Below are positions 1-12,299 of a stretch of DNA of 64,000 nt, one piece after another. Positions within the stretch are counted from its first letter, which is position 1; every line of letters begins with the position of its first letter. A program made the translations under genes and the position numbers. The DNA is from Marchantia polymorpha subsp. ruderalis (taxonomy: Eukaryota > Streptophyta > Marchantiopsida > Marchantiales > Marchantiaceae): the NCBI GenBank assembly GCA_037833965.1, contig AP031357.1:3182001-3246000 (forward strand), written 5' to 3'. Under the pieces are notes generated by a model. The model saw only the letters and a program-made list of their open reading frames with translations. It did no database searches and was not told the DNA's origin.

Positions 1-3000
1 ATAAATCAGACGCGGCAACTTGGGAGAAGAAGAGTTCTCCAGTGCCCTCTCTAGGGAATGTGTGCGGATCATGAATCGGTTGTCAACCATATAGAGAGTA
101 TGTGTGTACATGCTGACTGACTTTTCAAACGAGACCTCAGTTCTGAGTACAATACTTTATAAAAGTTTTGTAAGTGAAGAAAAATTCCAGGACACCAGCG
201 GAAATCTTCTGACATGCAGCGATGTGCGAGTGCGAGTGGGTATTAAACAAAAGTCTAATTACGACTTTTGTTCGGAACTGTGAAGATTCGAGATGCGTGA
301 AAGCAGTTTGCTCTTGTCGGACGATTTGGAATGCAATCTCGAAATGTGGGCAGGATACTGGAACAAATCCTCGGGCATATGGCAACAAGCTATGATAAGA
401 ATATGGCCAAAGAGGACCTAATTCCGAGAGTTGGTATAGCACTATAGCAAGTTCAATGTTGCCCATTCTAATAACAGATCAGATCAGATTCCTTTAAACT
501 TTCTAAAGGAATATAAGCGTATAATCCTGTAAATTCTATTACCTGTATAAAGAAAATGTGTGCAGCTTGCACATACTGCGAAGGATTTACGAGAGAGAAG
601 ACATGCGCGTGAATGTAAGACACGAAGAATTGAAGCGTCCAGTATTTGAAGTAATTCATGACTACGATCAATCTTTATTGCAAATCATCTAAAAATTCCA
701 ACGATATCTTATGTCGGACAGATAATTTTTGGTCGAAAATATAGAATTCAAAATTGAAATAGCTTCCGGATTTGTAATATTCTATACTCGCTTTCTAGAC
801 AGTATTTTTCACTATTGTAAACATTAAATTGTGATCGTCGTCATGGACTTTGGTCGACGACAATCTTTCATCGTCAAAGTATTCAAATTCTTAGACTGGA
901 GATTGCTCTCAAGTTTCAGTTCTTCCATCAAACTTGAGGTTCAATGTGTTTCGTGTTCATCATTATTTTTCTCGTTACATTGTAGGACGGCGGAAGATAA
1001 GCAAGTTTTACGACAATCTGCTTTCCTGATAGGATGTTAAGTCTCGCTGCGACCGAAGCAGATGAATGATTAGTAATAGATAGGGTTTCTTACTTCCATT
1101 TACGCTGTCGATATGCTGTATACACACTCTAACAATGTACTAACTGCGATATAGCTGGAGATTCTTTCACATATGGTACAACTATCGAGCCAGGGAGTTA
1201 ATAGAGCCAGTCAGTGATCTCCATTGCTTCTCGATAATGTCTACATAAGTGAACTTTGGCCACTCTCTGCGGTAAGACGATATTTCTCTGTTCAAGAAGA
1301 GTCAGCCCCGTAGGTATCAGAGTTGCCTGTCTCGCAGGAGGCACTACCATCGAGTCTCACCGTGGATCTTGAGGTGTCAATCGACTGTACATCGATTGAC
1401 TACGCAGTAAAACCTTCAGAGTTGTTTTCCAGCTGTATAATGAAAGGCTCAGTTAGAATTTAAAGAAGTGGGCGAGTGCAAGATCTGAACATCTCTGTGA
1501 CGTGAAGCGATTGATGTAATGATTTAGGACTTGTTTGGTTGTGAGACAAGCGGCGCATATTTGATGGTTATATCCAGCCAAGTTTGGGCGTGGTATCAAA
1601 TCCAATCCGCTGTGGATAGTGTAAGCAACCGCAAGTCCATTACATGGTTCTGTCGACTTCTGTGAGTCGTCTGTATGCACCGACTCCTCTCATGAAATTT
1701 ACCTCCTTCCCGGGATGTTCTACCGCGCACAAATGTTCGTGCTAATTGACAGGACACTAGTTCTTACTAGGATGATCGTCAAATGTTGATGACGGATATT
1801 TGATACTCCAGATTTTTGTCCATGGACAATATCCCCTAGTTGTAACGGAATAATAAATGCATGTGAAGCCCACGAGATCTGGCCGACAAGAATTCGGATA
1901 CGAATTGAATTTGAGCATGGACGACTCACAAAGTCAGCGATACCACGAATGGCCAGCCTAGCATGGCAAGTCAACCGTCACTTGTTAGACCTGAAGATTG
2001 TCGTTGGACAATATTGATTAGAAATTTTGAAGTTTCAGTGTAAGTTCTTGATCTCAAGAGTCACAGGGGCTGTGGTTCACACCTCACACAAGATAAGGCC
2101 GGTGCTGTCAAATTTTGGTAAGTAGGACGAGGGACAAAGCCAGACGGGGATTTAGATTGCAAACTTGAGAGGTGTTCATAGAGAGGGATGCATGCGCAAT
2201 CCTAGACGACGGCATACTGAAGTGGTGACATTCTAATTTCTGCATTCTACTAGCCACACCGTTTCGACTGAGGTCTCAAATCATCGCACACAAAACAGAG
2301 CTCGCGTGGAGATATAGGGCTGGTTTCTATTGGCTGAACTCCAATCGTATACTGACCAGAGAAACTTACAGAAGGTGCATTGTTACAGCACTGCCTTGGC
2401 ACTCCGATGTCGTTCTTAAGTTTGGAAATCTGAGCCGAGAGCCTGGCAGTCTTCAATACCTTAAAGAATCTAAACCCTGTAAGGCCGTAAAGTCGTATTT
2501 ACCAGGCCAGGAGCCTCATAGGGACAATTAAGAGTGACGTACCAGCGAATACAGGAAGCGACTTTTTAGTCCAGCACGTTCCTCACGTCGGTGTTCAAAG
2601 AACTTACTCTCTCGTGGTGCACGCACAGAGCTCGTTAAGAAACAAATGTGCTAGGACTGGAGGACAACGACAGGGCATAGAATCGAAGCCATTCAAGCTT
2701 TTAGTTGCAGCATAGAATACAGAAACAGACCGTTGAATGAGCAGAAATCACGACTGTACTGAAAGAAAGACACCAGGCATAGAATCGACGCCATTCACTC
2801 TTCGGGAGATACAGAGTGAGTGAGAAATCAAGAGTCCTCGTTGCAACCGAAGATGACCAATGCCATTCCACAAACAGAGCAAAAGTCGCTGACAGAGTAC
2901 GGTTAGACGTTGAGGTCCTCCTTCTTAATATGAGAATTATGCAAATTTTGCGAATTTTCCAGCTTTGCTAGGCTGCAAGTAAGATACCGCATCTGCCTCT

Positions 3001-3999
3001 CCATTCTGTCTTCACCCTCCAGAAAGCCCTTTTCATATGTGGACTGAGGCGCTTGCCCTCATCAGTCCCTCTAATCAGTGGTCCAAGGAAGGAAGAATAC
3101 TCCATCTAATCTAATGCGAGCCTTGTTCATCCACCAGATCACACCTGTCTTTTTCGTTGACTTGAAGCAGAACACTACGACCTCAGGTTGACTGTCAGTT
3201 GAATGAACCTGGCCCTATATGCTAACTGCTTAAACCTGTTTGCTCAGGTGTGACAAATATAGAAGTTGCAGGTTCTCCAACAAGGAACAAGAATTAAATA
3301 GCCAAAAGATGCGAGGATCCCATCAAGACGTAAATGGATGAAACCAAAGGAGCAAGATGGAGCTGGGCCCCAGAAAGGTCCATTGGTTGACTGTCAGTTA
3401 AGTGAGTGTTCATTAGTTTAACTTGTTTGCTCAGCGGTGACAAGAATAGAAGTTTCAGGGGTGTAAAAGGAGTCCAGCACGTGGGTTTTCAGAGCAGTTA
3501 TTGTTCGCTTGAGATGTTTGGCCTCGAGGTCGGTCTTCATAGATGCGTTTATCTATTTCGGAATTCCAGATAGAAAGCAGTTTCTGATGAGTTCTCGGGG
3601 ACTAATCAGTAACTAAAACACTTCTCACTTGAATCCTTCTTGTGAACCATCTCCCAAGCTGCAACCCCATGCTACACACCCCCAGCTACCTTGTCTACCT
3701 CCAGCTTTCGTCTGGCTTGGGCAACCTTTCATGATATTGATATGTCTCTCGTCCCCATGTCGAGTGCGAAGAAAATGGTCGATGTTTTCTATGCGAATGT
3801 TTAGTTGCTATAAGAGATGGGGTTTTGAAATAATTTTGGACGGAGTTCCTTAGTTTGGAGAAAAGAGCATGATCTCTTCCGCATAAAGAGTTAAACCTCC
3901 CAATATTGTCACCTCTTACGTAAATTTCTCATTAGTGTCGTAAAATTCTAGAACCATTAGTTTGAACCATCCTCGAAGTAAGAAGCTTGCATCACAGAA
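1..3999. other. Intergenic DNA, no supported gene
   Basis: Both strands hold only short open stretches (mostly under 110 codons) without recognisable domains, coding bias or convincing splice structure. A short direct repeat sits at 2673-2695 and 2775-2797 (about 23 bp with few mismatches, 102 bp apart). I see no RNA gene or transposon end here. Confidence 0.6.
3186..3460. repeat. Diverged direct repeat pair, about 200 bp apart
   Basis: The stretch at about 3186-3271 recurs in degraded form at about 3384-3460. Both begin GGTTGACTGTCAGTT and later share GTTTGCTCAG, GTGACAA and ATAGAAGTT in the same order. It looks like an old local duplication; no coding or element identity is apparent. Confidence 0.6.
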
Positions 4000-4329
4000 C
4001 TATGAAGGCCTCTGAAGGTCTACAATTTCCAATAGCAAAATTATCGTACGGCAAGAGGTCTGCCGGAGCGTGGGCACAGTGACAGCGACTCGGGCGTATA
4101 TTAACGAACTAAAAGGTGGGGCAGGAGTGGTCTGAGAAACTGATATTGGTGCATAAGCAGGCACTCTGACTACCGGTAGATTCTTCACAGACTCATCGAC
4201 GTCGGCGAAAGGATTGACCTCGACGTTGATATCTGTCGAGGGAGGCGGAGCAGTTGTTTGTGAATCTGAGGATTCGAAATAGTCACCTACGGAAGAAGGC
4301 GGCGGGGGGCTTGTTCCAGTTAGTAAAAC
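4000..4329 (-). CDS. Possible coding exon, Pro/Ser/Thr-rich, unknown
   Basis: The minus strand is open for about 110 codons, from a TAA just upstream of 4329 down to the stop at 4000. The frame contains no ATG, so if real it is an internal or terminal exon rather than a whole gene. Its first half reads like a genuine protein linker: a Ser-Pro4-Ser-Ser run, an acidic Ser patch, Ala-Pro3, then a segment around VEVNPFADVDESV. The second half is less convincing. I see no clean GT donor and no family match. It could be a remnant of a decayed gene or chance. Confidence 0.22.
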   Translation of the reverse strand, partial: VLLTGTSPPPPSSVGDYFESSDSQTTAPPPSTDINVEVNPFADVDESVKNLPVVRVPAYAPISVSQTTPAPPFSSLIYARVAVTVPTLRQTSCRTIILLLEIVDLQRPS

Positions 4330-4859
4330 TTAATCACCACTAGTGCTTGCAACGGAATCCACAGCTGAGCATGCTCACCGCACACATCAGAAATATCGGG
4401 CTTCACTTCATGCAACCCATGCCAATGTCCTAATACGAGACAACGACCTTTGAGATGGAGACGAGTGTAAGTATTGAATGCAGACGAATGGAAGTGGATG
4501 CGATGATTGCAGAATCGAAGGACTTGGCTTATATTTTCCCAGATAGTGACTGAAGAAGCCGACCCTACGAAGATTAAGACACATACCGCTAGATTAATTA
4601 TGAGTCAATGAGCGAACACCTCGAGTGGAGATAAAGTGAGTACTGTATACGGAGTTTACGCAGGTTCTAATACAGGAGACTGTATTTTGTTCACTTCATG
4701 ATATCTCGTTTTCGATCATATCTTCTTCTTTTGTTTTCATTCAGTAAGGAGTGACGAAGTTATAACTTGCATAGATATATTGAGTACTAAAGAGACATGG
4801 TCTGCAACTCTGGTGTTCAGAGATTTGAATCAGGCAAAGAAGAGGGATCTTTGTTATTT
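4330..4859. other. Intergenic DNA, nothing recognised
   Basis: No open frame of note, no repeat unit and no transposon end are visible before the satellite array begins near 4860. Confidence 0.5.
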
Positions 4860-5672
4860 TGGCAAAATGAATAAAGTCAGATGCAATCGTGTCAATCAAG
4901 AAGGTGTTGCAATCCAAATCCCAGAATCGAAAATTACAAATAATTCTGATAGATGAAAAGGTTGTGAGAGTGGTCGCGTAATAGCCACGACTATAATTTG
5001 CTCCAACGGCCAGGCGAAACAGACCATAAACTATTTTTACGGAGCAAATGGTGGGCACGATAATATTTGGAATTATTTTTGAAGCAAAATGTATAGGGCC
5101 ATATGATACGGTGGCAATCAAGAAGGTGTTCAAAGCAAGTGGTAAAAAAATCAAGAATTACACCAATTCCGCCGAGTATATGGTGATTTGGAATTGTTTT
5201 CAAGGCGAAATGTATAGAGCCAAGTGAAACGATGATAATCAATAAGGTGTTGCAAAACAAGGGGAACAAGGATAAAAAATTACATATCATGATGGTAGAT
5301 AGAAATGGTACCAAGATTGGTCGCGTAATCACCATGACCATAGTGTGCCCCAACGGTTAGTACAATCATATCATAAGTTAGTTTGCGGAGCGAATGATGG
5401 GCACAAGATCAATTGAAATTAATCTTCAGATGAAATGTATAGAGAGAAAACTATAACGATGTCAACCAAGGAGCTGTTGCAAGACAAGCGATACAAGATT
5501 TTAAAATTACAAATAATATTGGTAGATGCAAATGATAAAGAAACTGGTCACGTTGTCACCATAATCATAGTTTGCCACAAAATCTTATACAAGCAAATTA
5601 AAAGTTATTTTGCGTGGGATGATGAACACAATAAACAATTTGGAATGGTTTTTAGGCAAAAATATAGATCTA

Positions 5673-7273
5673 CAGTGGAACCTTTGTATAAGGTACACCC
5701 TATTTGCTCCAAAATGTTTTGCGTTTGTACCTTATGACGTGGATGTAGCTTATATGTAGCTTATAGCCTTTAACACCCAAATTTAAAATAATGATGAGAT
5801 TACTTGGGTTTATTGAAAATACTGATCAATTGAAGATAGCTTAAGAGTTGAAAGATACAAAGACTGTATTGTAGATTTTATGCCCAACAAGTTCATCTCT
5901 TCTTTGAAGAGTGAGTTGGTTTTTGCAAAGGCGATCAGATCAGTTCCCATTTCTTTTGCCTGTGCACATGTCTGCATGCACATGCACTGTCTGCAATCAC
6001 AACGGCGATTTCCTCCACTTCTTCGTCAATGGCAGCGTCAATAAATTCTTCAACCAACTGTCCAATGAGGTTCTTTTGTTCTTGAATTTTGCTTTCAGGC
6101 AAATTCTCCTTAACAACAATCCTATAACTGTCAAGCTCAATCCTCTGCGCCAAAGAAACCAGCTTTTGTTCTTGTTGCAAAACCTCTGTCATGTCTTGTT
6201 GCTGTACAACTGCGGCTGATGTGAAACCGCATGTGATAAAACGTGTGTAAAGAATTCATCCATATCTTTCAAATAGATATTAAACAATGGATTTGTCATC
6301 CACGCTTTTGCACTATTTGAATACTTGGCCTTGAATTTGCTCATATCAACGCCCCTGAATGGTCGAGGATTCTTGGACTTTCCGATAATCAGTGGAGTCA
6401 GTTTCTCTCCCAAAGCAAAGCAAGTTAGAGCCACTGTGATCCTGTCTTTGTCTTGCTTTCCGCCTTTACATGATTGAGCGACGTGGTTCAATGTCAAATC
6501 TGGCAAGGCTCAAAAAAAAACTCGGTCTCATCCAAATTGAAGACGTTCTTGGAATCATATCCAGAAATTAACGACGTTAATGACGTTTTTCATTGAACAA
6601 CAACCTCTAGATCCATATTTCCAGATTCTCCACAAACCTTGTACAACCGAACATTGTTCTTTTGCTTTCACTTCTGCAGCTAGCTTTCAGAAGCTGTTGA
6701 CAACTCCTAGAAAATCTCGATTTGTTTTGCATTTTCCTGTAGAATCGGACCACTTATCAGATACCCACGCGCTCTCGTTGTTGCAAACCATCTCCATAAA
6801 ATGACATTAATGTCGCTCTGCTAAACTATTCTGGCCTTTGATAGCGCGCGATTGCTTTGTGCTTCTTGTAACAGAGATTCCTGTTTTCGCTTTGCAGCTT
6901 GAATGGTTCCTTTGGATAATGAAAAATTATCAGCTGTTTTCTTGACGCTGTGTCCATCGTCAAGGTATTTGATTATGGCAACTGTGGTGCTCAAACCAGC
7001 TTGCGTTTCTTCTTGTCAGGCATCACGTTCGACATCTTGAAGAACCCAATCTAGATGATGGAAACCCAAACAGAGGTTCCACTGTACCTTATATGGAACT
7101 GCGTAGCGACTCCACGGCCAGTCTGGGGTGTACTTTGCGTCCTAAAGAGAAGTGTACTTTTTATACAGAATTTTTACTTAGGAAAATCGGGGAGTTTGCT
7201 CATTAAAAAATATTCCGTACCATATATGGAGGTGTACCTTATATGGCATGTACCTTATACGGAGTTTCCACTA
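5673..7273 (-). mobile_element. Tigger/pogo-type DNA transposon, inactive
   Basis: The 1.6-kb insertion has imperfect terminal inverted repeats. The left end is CAGTGGAACCTTTGTATAAG; the right end, reverse complemented, is TAGTGGAAACTCCGTATAAG. It is flanked by TA on both sides (5671-5672 and 7274-7275), the usual pogo/Tc1 target duplication. Removing it and one TA restores a continuous satellite unit, which confirms the borders. The motif GTACCTTATA or close variants recurs several times near both ends (about 5690, 5734, 7081, 7218, 7233, 7249), which fits subterminal transposase-binding repeats. A second end-like copy, GGTTCCACTG followed by TA, lies near 7080, so the right end may be compound. 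Confidence 0.85.
5935..7035 (-). pseudogene. Broken Tigger/pogo transposase (CENP-B HTH plus DDE)
   Basis: Pieces in several minus-strand frames follow the order of a Tigger transposase. From an ATG at 7035 comes a Lys-rich start, then a Psq/CENP-B-type helix-turn-helix (KYLDDGHSVKKTADNFSLSK), then the second DNA-binding domain with LWRWF and the ISGPILQENAK motif. A GES segment follows, then NLDET with the first catalytic Asp, then the clear DDE_1 stretch LTPLIIGKSKNPRPF ... KAWMTNPLF at about 6270-6500. At least four stops or frameshifts separate the pieces. The block with the second catalytic Asp is missing. The distal acidic segment (about 5935-6192) sits in another frame. It cannot make an active enzyme. 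Confidence 0.85.
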
Positions 7274-8401
7274 TAGGTGAAACAATGGCAATCAAAAAGC
7301 TGATGCAAGACAAGCGATAAAAAAATATAAAATTGTAGATAATAACGATAGATGAAAATGATGTAAGATTAGTCACGTAATAATCACAATTATTAAATGA
7401 TCACAACAAACAGTCCAAGCAAACTATAAGTTATTTTGCGGAGCGGATGGTGGGCACAATAACATTTGAAATTTTTTTCCATACAAAATGTATAGAGACA
7501 AGTGTAATGGTGAAAATGATTATTATGTTGTAGAACAAAAATCATGAATTACATATAATGGTTGTAGACAAAAGTGATACCAAGATTGATCACCTAATTA
7601 TCACGATAATATGTGACTGCAATCAACAACATAAGCTATTTCACAAAACGGATGTGGGAATAAGTACATTTGAATTGATTTTGGGCAAAATGTATAAAGA
7701 CAAATGAAACGATGACAATCAAGGAGTTGTTGCACAATAACCGATACAAAAATCAAAAGTTATATATAATAATGGTAGATAAAAATTATACCAGACTTGT
7801 CACATAATCATCACGATCATAGTTTGCCAAATTGTTCAAGCCAAGTAGATCATAAGCTAAACGGTGGGCACAAAAACATTTGAAATCTTTTAATGCTACA
7901 GTGGATAGAAAAAGTTGAAACAATGGCAATCAAGCGATTATTGCACAACAAGCGGAACAAGAACCATTAATTACATATAATGATGATAGATAGAATTGAA
8001 AATGAAACTGGTCATGTGATAATCAAGTCTATAGTTTGCCTCAACCGTCAAAGCAAATCATCAACTATTTCATGTATCAGTTGATGGGCACAATGACATT
8101 TGGAATTGATTTTCTGGAAAATTATATAATGCAAGGTGAAATGGTGGCAATCAAAAAGGCATTGCATGAAATACGGTTCAACATTAAAAAATTGCAGCAT
8201 TTTGCGGAGCAGATTGTGGACGCAAGGACATTCGAACTTGTTTTTAAGTCAAATTTTATGAAGCAAAGTGAACGATAACAATGAAGGTGTTGCAGCAGAA
8301 GTGCTAGAAAATTCATAAGATATAGATGATGGTGGTAGGTGAAAATAATATCAATACTAATCACGTTATTATCACAATTATAGTTTGCCACAACTTCAAG
8401 T

Positions 8402-8647
8402 CAAAGCAGATTATAAATTATTTTCCGCAATGAATGATGAATACAACATTTGGTAATTTTTTAGGCAAAATGCATAGAGAAAAATTTAAAAATAATAGTG
8501 ATAGATGCAAACGTTACAGAGACAAGTCAAAGCAGATTATAAATTATTTTCCGCAATGAATGATGAACACAACATTTGGTAATTTTTTAGGCAAAATGCA
8601 TAGAGAAAGATTAAAAATAATAGTGATAGATGCAAATGTTACGAAGA
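8402..8647. repeat. Recent ~123-bp tandem duplication within the satellite
   Basis: About 8402-8525 and 8526-8647 are almost identical head-to-tail copies, each starting near GTCAAAGCAGATTATAAATT and running through CAAAATGCATAGAG. They match each other far better than ordinary satellite neighbours, so this is a later local duplication inside the old array. Confidence 0.75.
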
Positions 8648-10930
8648 CAAGTCACGTAATTGTCATGATCATAGATGGCCGCAACAACCAATCCAAACAA
8701 ACCATAAGCTACTATGCGGAGTGGATGATGGTCAATAATACATTTGAAATTGTTTTTGAACAAAATGTATAAAACTACGGTGAAACAATGGCAATCAAAA
8801 AGATGTTGCAGTACAAACGATACAAGAATAGAAAATTATAAATTATGATGGTAGATAAATGAGTCTGAGACATGTCAAGTAATCACCATAATCATGATTG
8901 TTCGCAACAATCAGTTTGAACAAACCATGAATTAGGATGCGGAGCAGATTATGCGCACAAAGATATTTGGAATTATTATATTTGTGGAATTATCATTTTC
9001 AATCATAGTAGATGAAAATGATATCAAGACAAGTGATGTATAGCATCCAAAATATAGTTTGCCACAATGGCTAGTCCAAGTAGATTATAGCTTAATTCGC
9101 AGAGTGGATACAGCGTGAAAGAACATTTTGACATATTTTTAAGGCTTGATAAATAGAACCAAGTGAAACAATATCAATCTAAAAGTTGATGTGCAATAAC
9201 ATGAAAATGAATCAATATATTACATATGATGATGGTATGTGAAAGTCACAAGATTCATCACTTAATCATCAAAATCATAGATGGCCACAATTTCTTGCGT
9301 AAACAAACCATAATCCAATATTATCCAATATTTATTTCGCTGAAAAAATATTGAATTCAAGAACATTTGGAATTGTTTTACTTGCAATATATATAAAGTT
9401 AGATGCAACAATGACAATCAATAAAATGTTGCAAAACAAGCGATACAAGAATAAAATTAATAGATAATTGTGGTAGATGAAAATGCTATCAAGACTGATC
9501 ACATAATCACCATGATCATAGTTAGCTACAACGACCAAGCGAATGATCGACACAAAGGACATTTGCAATTCTTTTAGTGTTGAAATGATGGCAACAAAAA
9601 GGTGTTACAAGATAAGTGATACAAGAATGATATATTACAGCTATTCTTTGCAGCGGATGATGGACACAAGAACATTTGAAAAATAATTTGAAGCAAAATG
9701 TATAGAGATTGTTGAAACGGTGGCAATCAAGAGAAGCATTACAAGAATCAAGAATTTCGGCCATTCTTGAAAGCGGATGGTGAACTCAAGTATATTCAAA
9801 ATTGTTTTATTATGCAAAATTTATAGAGTAATATGAAATGATGGAAATGTAGATCATGTTGCAAATTGTTGTAGTAGATGGAAATTGTATCACGAATGAT
9901 AGACAAAAGTAAATTTTTTCAAAAGACAAAATTTTTCAGCCAATTCAGATCATTGTAGTAGATGAAAATGATGCCTGAGACTGATAACGTAATTATCACA
10001 AATATAATTTGCCACAATGGCCAATCCAAGCAGACCATAACCTCTTTCTTCGAGCGGAAAGATAGGTGAAACAATCGCAATCAGAAAGATGTTTCACTTT
10101 TTGTTTCAAGAATAAATAAAAAGATGAAAAAGATTTCAAGATTGGTCACGTAATCACCACGACTATAATTTGCTCTAACGGCTAGGCCAAATAAAACATA
10201 AGATATTTGATGGAGCAAATGATGAACACAAGAACATTTGAATATATTTTTCAAGCAAAATGTATACATTCAGATGAAAAGGTGGCAATCAAGAAGATGT
10301 TGAAGGTAAAGTGGTACAAAAATCAAGAGTTATAGCTATTCCGCGGAAGAAGTTATGGTAAGCACAATAACATTTAAAATTAAGGTGGAATGTATACAGC
10401 CATGTGAAATGACGGCAATCAAGAAGTAGTTGCAGAGTAAGCTATACAAGAATAAAAAATTACATATAATTGTGATAGATAGAAATGAAGATGAGATTGA
10501 TCACGGAAGTACCACGATCATAGTTTGCCACAGTAGCTAGTCCAATCAAGTCATAAGTTATTGTGCAGAGTGGAAGATGGGCGAATGACATTTGAATGAT
10601 TTTTTCAGGTGAAAATGTACATATCAGGTGAAACGATGGTAACCAAAGAGGTGTTGCAAGCTAATAGGTACAAGATTCTAATATCACAAGTAATAGTGGT
10701 AGATGCAAATGATACCTAGACTTATCTCGTAATAACCAAGCATATCAAAAGCTATTATGTGGAGCAGATGGTGAACACAAGTACATTTGAAATCAATATT
10801 TAGTAGCAATATATAGATCTAAGTCAAACCATGACAATCAAGAAAATGTTGCAGGATAAGCGGTACGAGAATAATGAATTGCAAATAACGGTAGTAAATG
10901 AAAATGGCCACGTAATAGTCGCAATCATAT

Positions 10931-11295
10931 ATATATTTTTAAGTGTTTTTTAACTTGAATATTATCCATGAAATTATAAATAAGTAAAATTTAATGACGA
11001 TAATAAAATGATTTAACTTTGAAAAAGTTTTAAATGAGATTTGAAAGGCAAAAATGTTGATAAGTTTTCAGTGATAATAATATCGTAAGGTTGAAAAATT
11101 AAGTCTTGTGATACATAAAGAATAATTTAAAATTATAAACTTATTGTATAGAAGTGAAAATGACATGAAATTGCTTATAAAATACGGCATGAGCTGGTAG
11201 AAGTACTGTATTGCTATATTTTTGTTTTAAATATCTCGTTGTTTCCATTAACATACTATTAATTTGATCAATATATCATTTTGATAATAAAATAA
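10931..11295. other. AT-rich non-coding DNA flanking element L
   Basis: Very AT-rich, with no open frame or repeat landmark. Base composition matches the spacer at 31655-33053 and the DNA from 49835 on. This supports the view that these three stretches were neighbours before elements L and R inserted. Confidence 0.6.
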
Positions 11296-11300
11296 TGCGT

Positions 11301-12299
11301 TGTAATAACCCATCAAAGGCTAAAACTGCAGTTTAGCAGCAAAAAGGTCGAACCCACAGGGACAGAGGCAACACACAGAGTACAAAGTGTCACGTTTCAA
11401 CAGACTATTGAAGAGTTTGAATTCTCAGGCGACTGTCACTCCCAGAAATACTGCAAGTGCTCAATTTGGAGGTCACTCCGAGGACGCACAGTGCAGCGTA
11501 GTTCACCCCAACAAACACCTGAAACTGGAAAAACACAACTAAGAGGCCGATTAGGACCTCCACTCAAGATTCAGGGGGAAAGTTTCTCAAGAGTACATTC
11601 AGAGGATATGCAGGTAGTGTTCCCCAACTCCGGATTGTTAACTCTGACTGCTAGAGCAAAGCACCTGGGTTGGACTTCCTACTTCGGATGCGGTACCTTC
11701 GTCAAACCAAAGTCACTCTCACGCGGTGAACAACACACTCACCTTACAAAACGCGCAGAGAATACAGGAACCGAACTGAGAAACTCAACTGAGAAAAGAT
11801 CCAATATCACACTATAACAATCTATTGACGAGTTTGAATTCTCATGCACTAGTCATTTCCAGAAATATTGCGGAGGCTACCCCCGAAGGCGCGTCAAGCA
11901 GCCTACAACCTAAATTGTTAACCAAGGTTTACTCAAAGTAACAAAACTTCACTTTGGCATTCATGGGGAAAAATCCCGAAGGAGTACAAGCAAGAAAAAT
12001 CACCCGAAGGTGTAAGTCCGAAGTGCTCAAGTATCTAACCAGTCCACTAGCTCTGAACATTCAACAATCATTCCAAAGGTGTAAGTCCGAACTGCTCAAG
12101 TATCTAACCAGTACACTAGCTCTGAACATTCAGCCGAAGGTCTTCAGCTACAAAATGCGGTAACTTCGTCAAGTTGTAGCTCCTCTTGCGCGGTGACAGA
12201 ACTAAGTACACAAACGCGCAGAGAAAATGAGTTCCTGAACTGCACTTCCAAAACTGGAAAATCTCCAAGGCAAAACTCCTTGAATCACTTTATATCTTC
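11301..12299 (-). other. 3' noncoding region of element L with internal repeats
   Basis: Homologous to 13117-14133, 47278-48282 and 48823-49829. It contains a duplicated block (about 11405-11465 and 11815-11875, sharing GAGTTTGAATTCTCA and TTCCAGAAATA-type sequence) and a repeated unit with GGTGTAAGTCCGAA ... CTCAAGTATCTAACCAGT near 12010-12130. At the outer edge is TCGAACCCACAGGGACAGAG, the complement of a CCCTGTGGGTTCGA motif also seen near the 3' ends of some plant LTRs. Confidence 0.65.

Larger units (their letters stand above)
4860..10930. repeat. Degenerate tandem satellite, ~200-230-bp unit
   Basis: One sequence theme recurs across about 6 kb (4.4 kb without the Tigger insertion). The landmarks in order are GAAACNATGGCAATCAA, GTTGCAANACAAGCGATACAAG, TAGATGAAAATGATACCAAGA, CACGTAATCACCA, CATAGTTTGCCACAA, ATTTTGCGGAGCGGATG, GGGCACAA.AACATTTG and CAAAATGTATAGAG. 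The last landmark falls near 5083, 5430, 5656, then (after the transposon) 7483, 7685, 7903 and 8118, giving spacings of roughly 200-230 bp; some units are truncated (for example near 5206 and 8253). Units are heavily diverged, so the array is old. Some plus-strand units stay open across a whole repeat. Confidence 0.85.
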
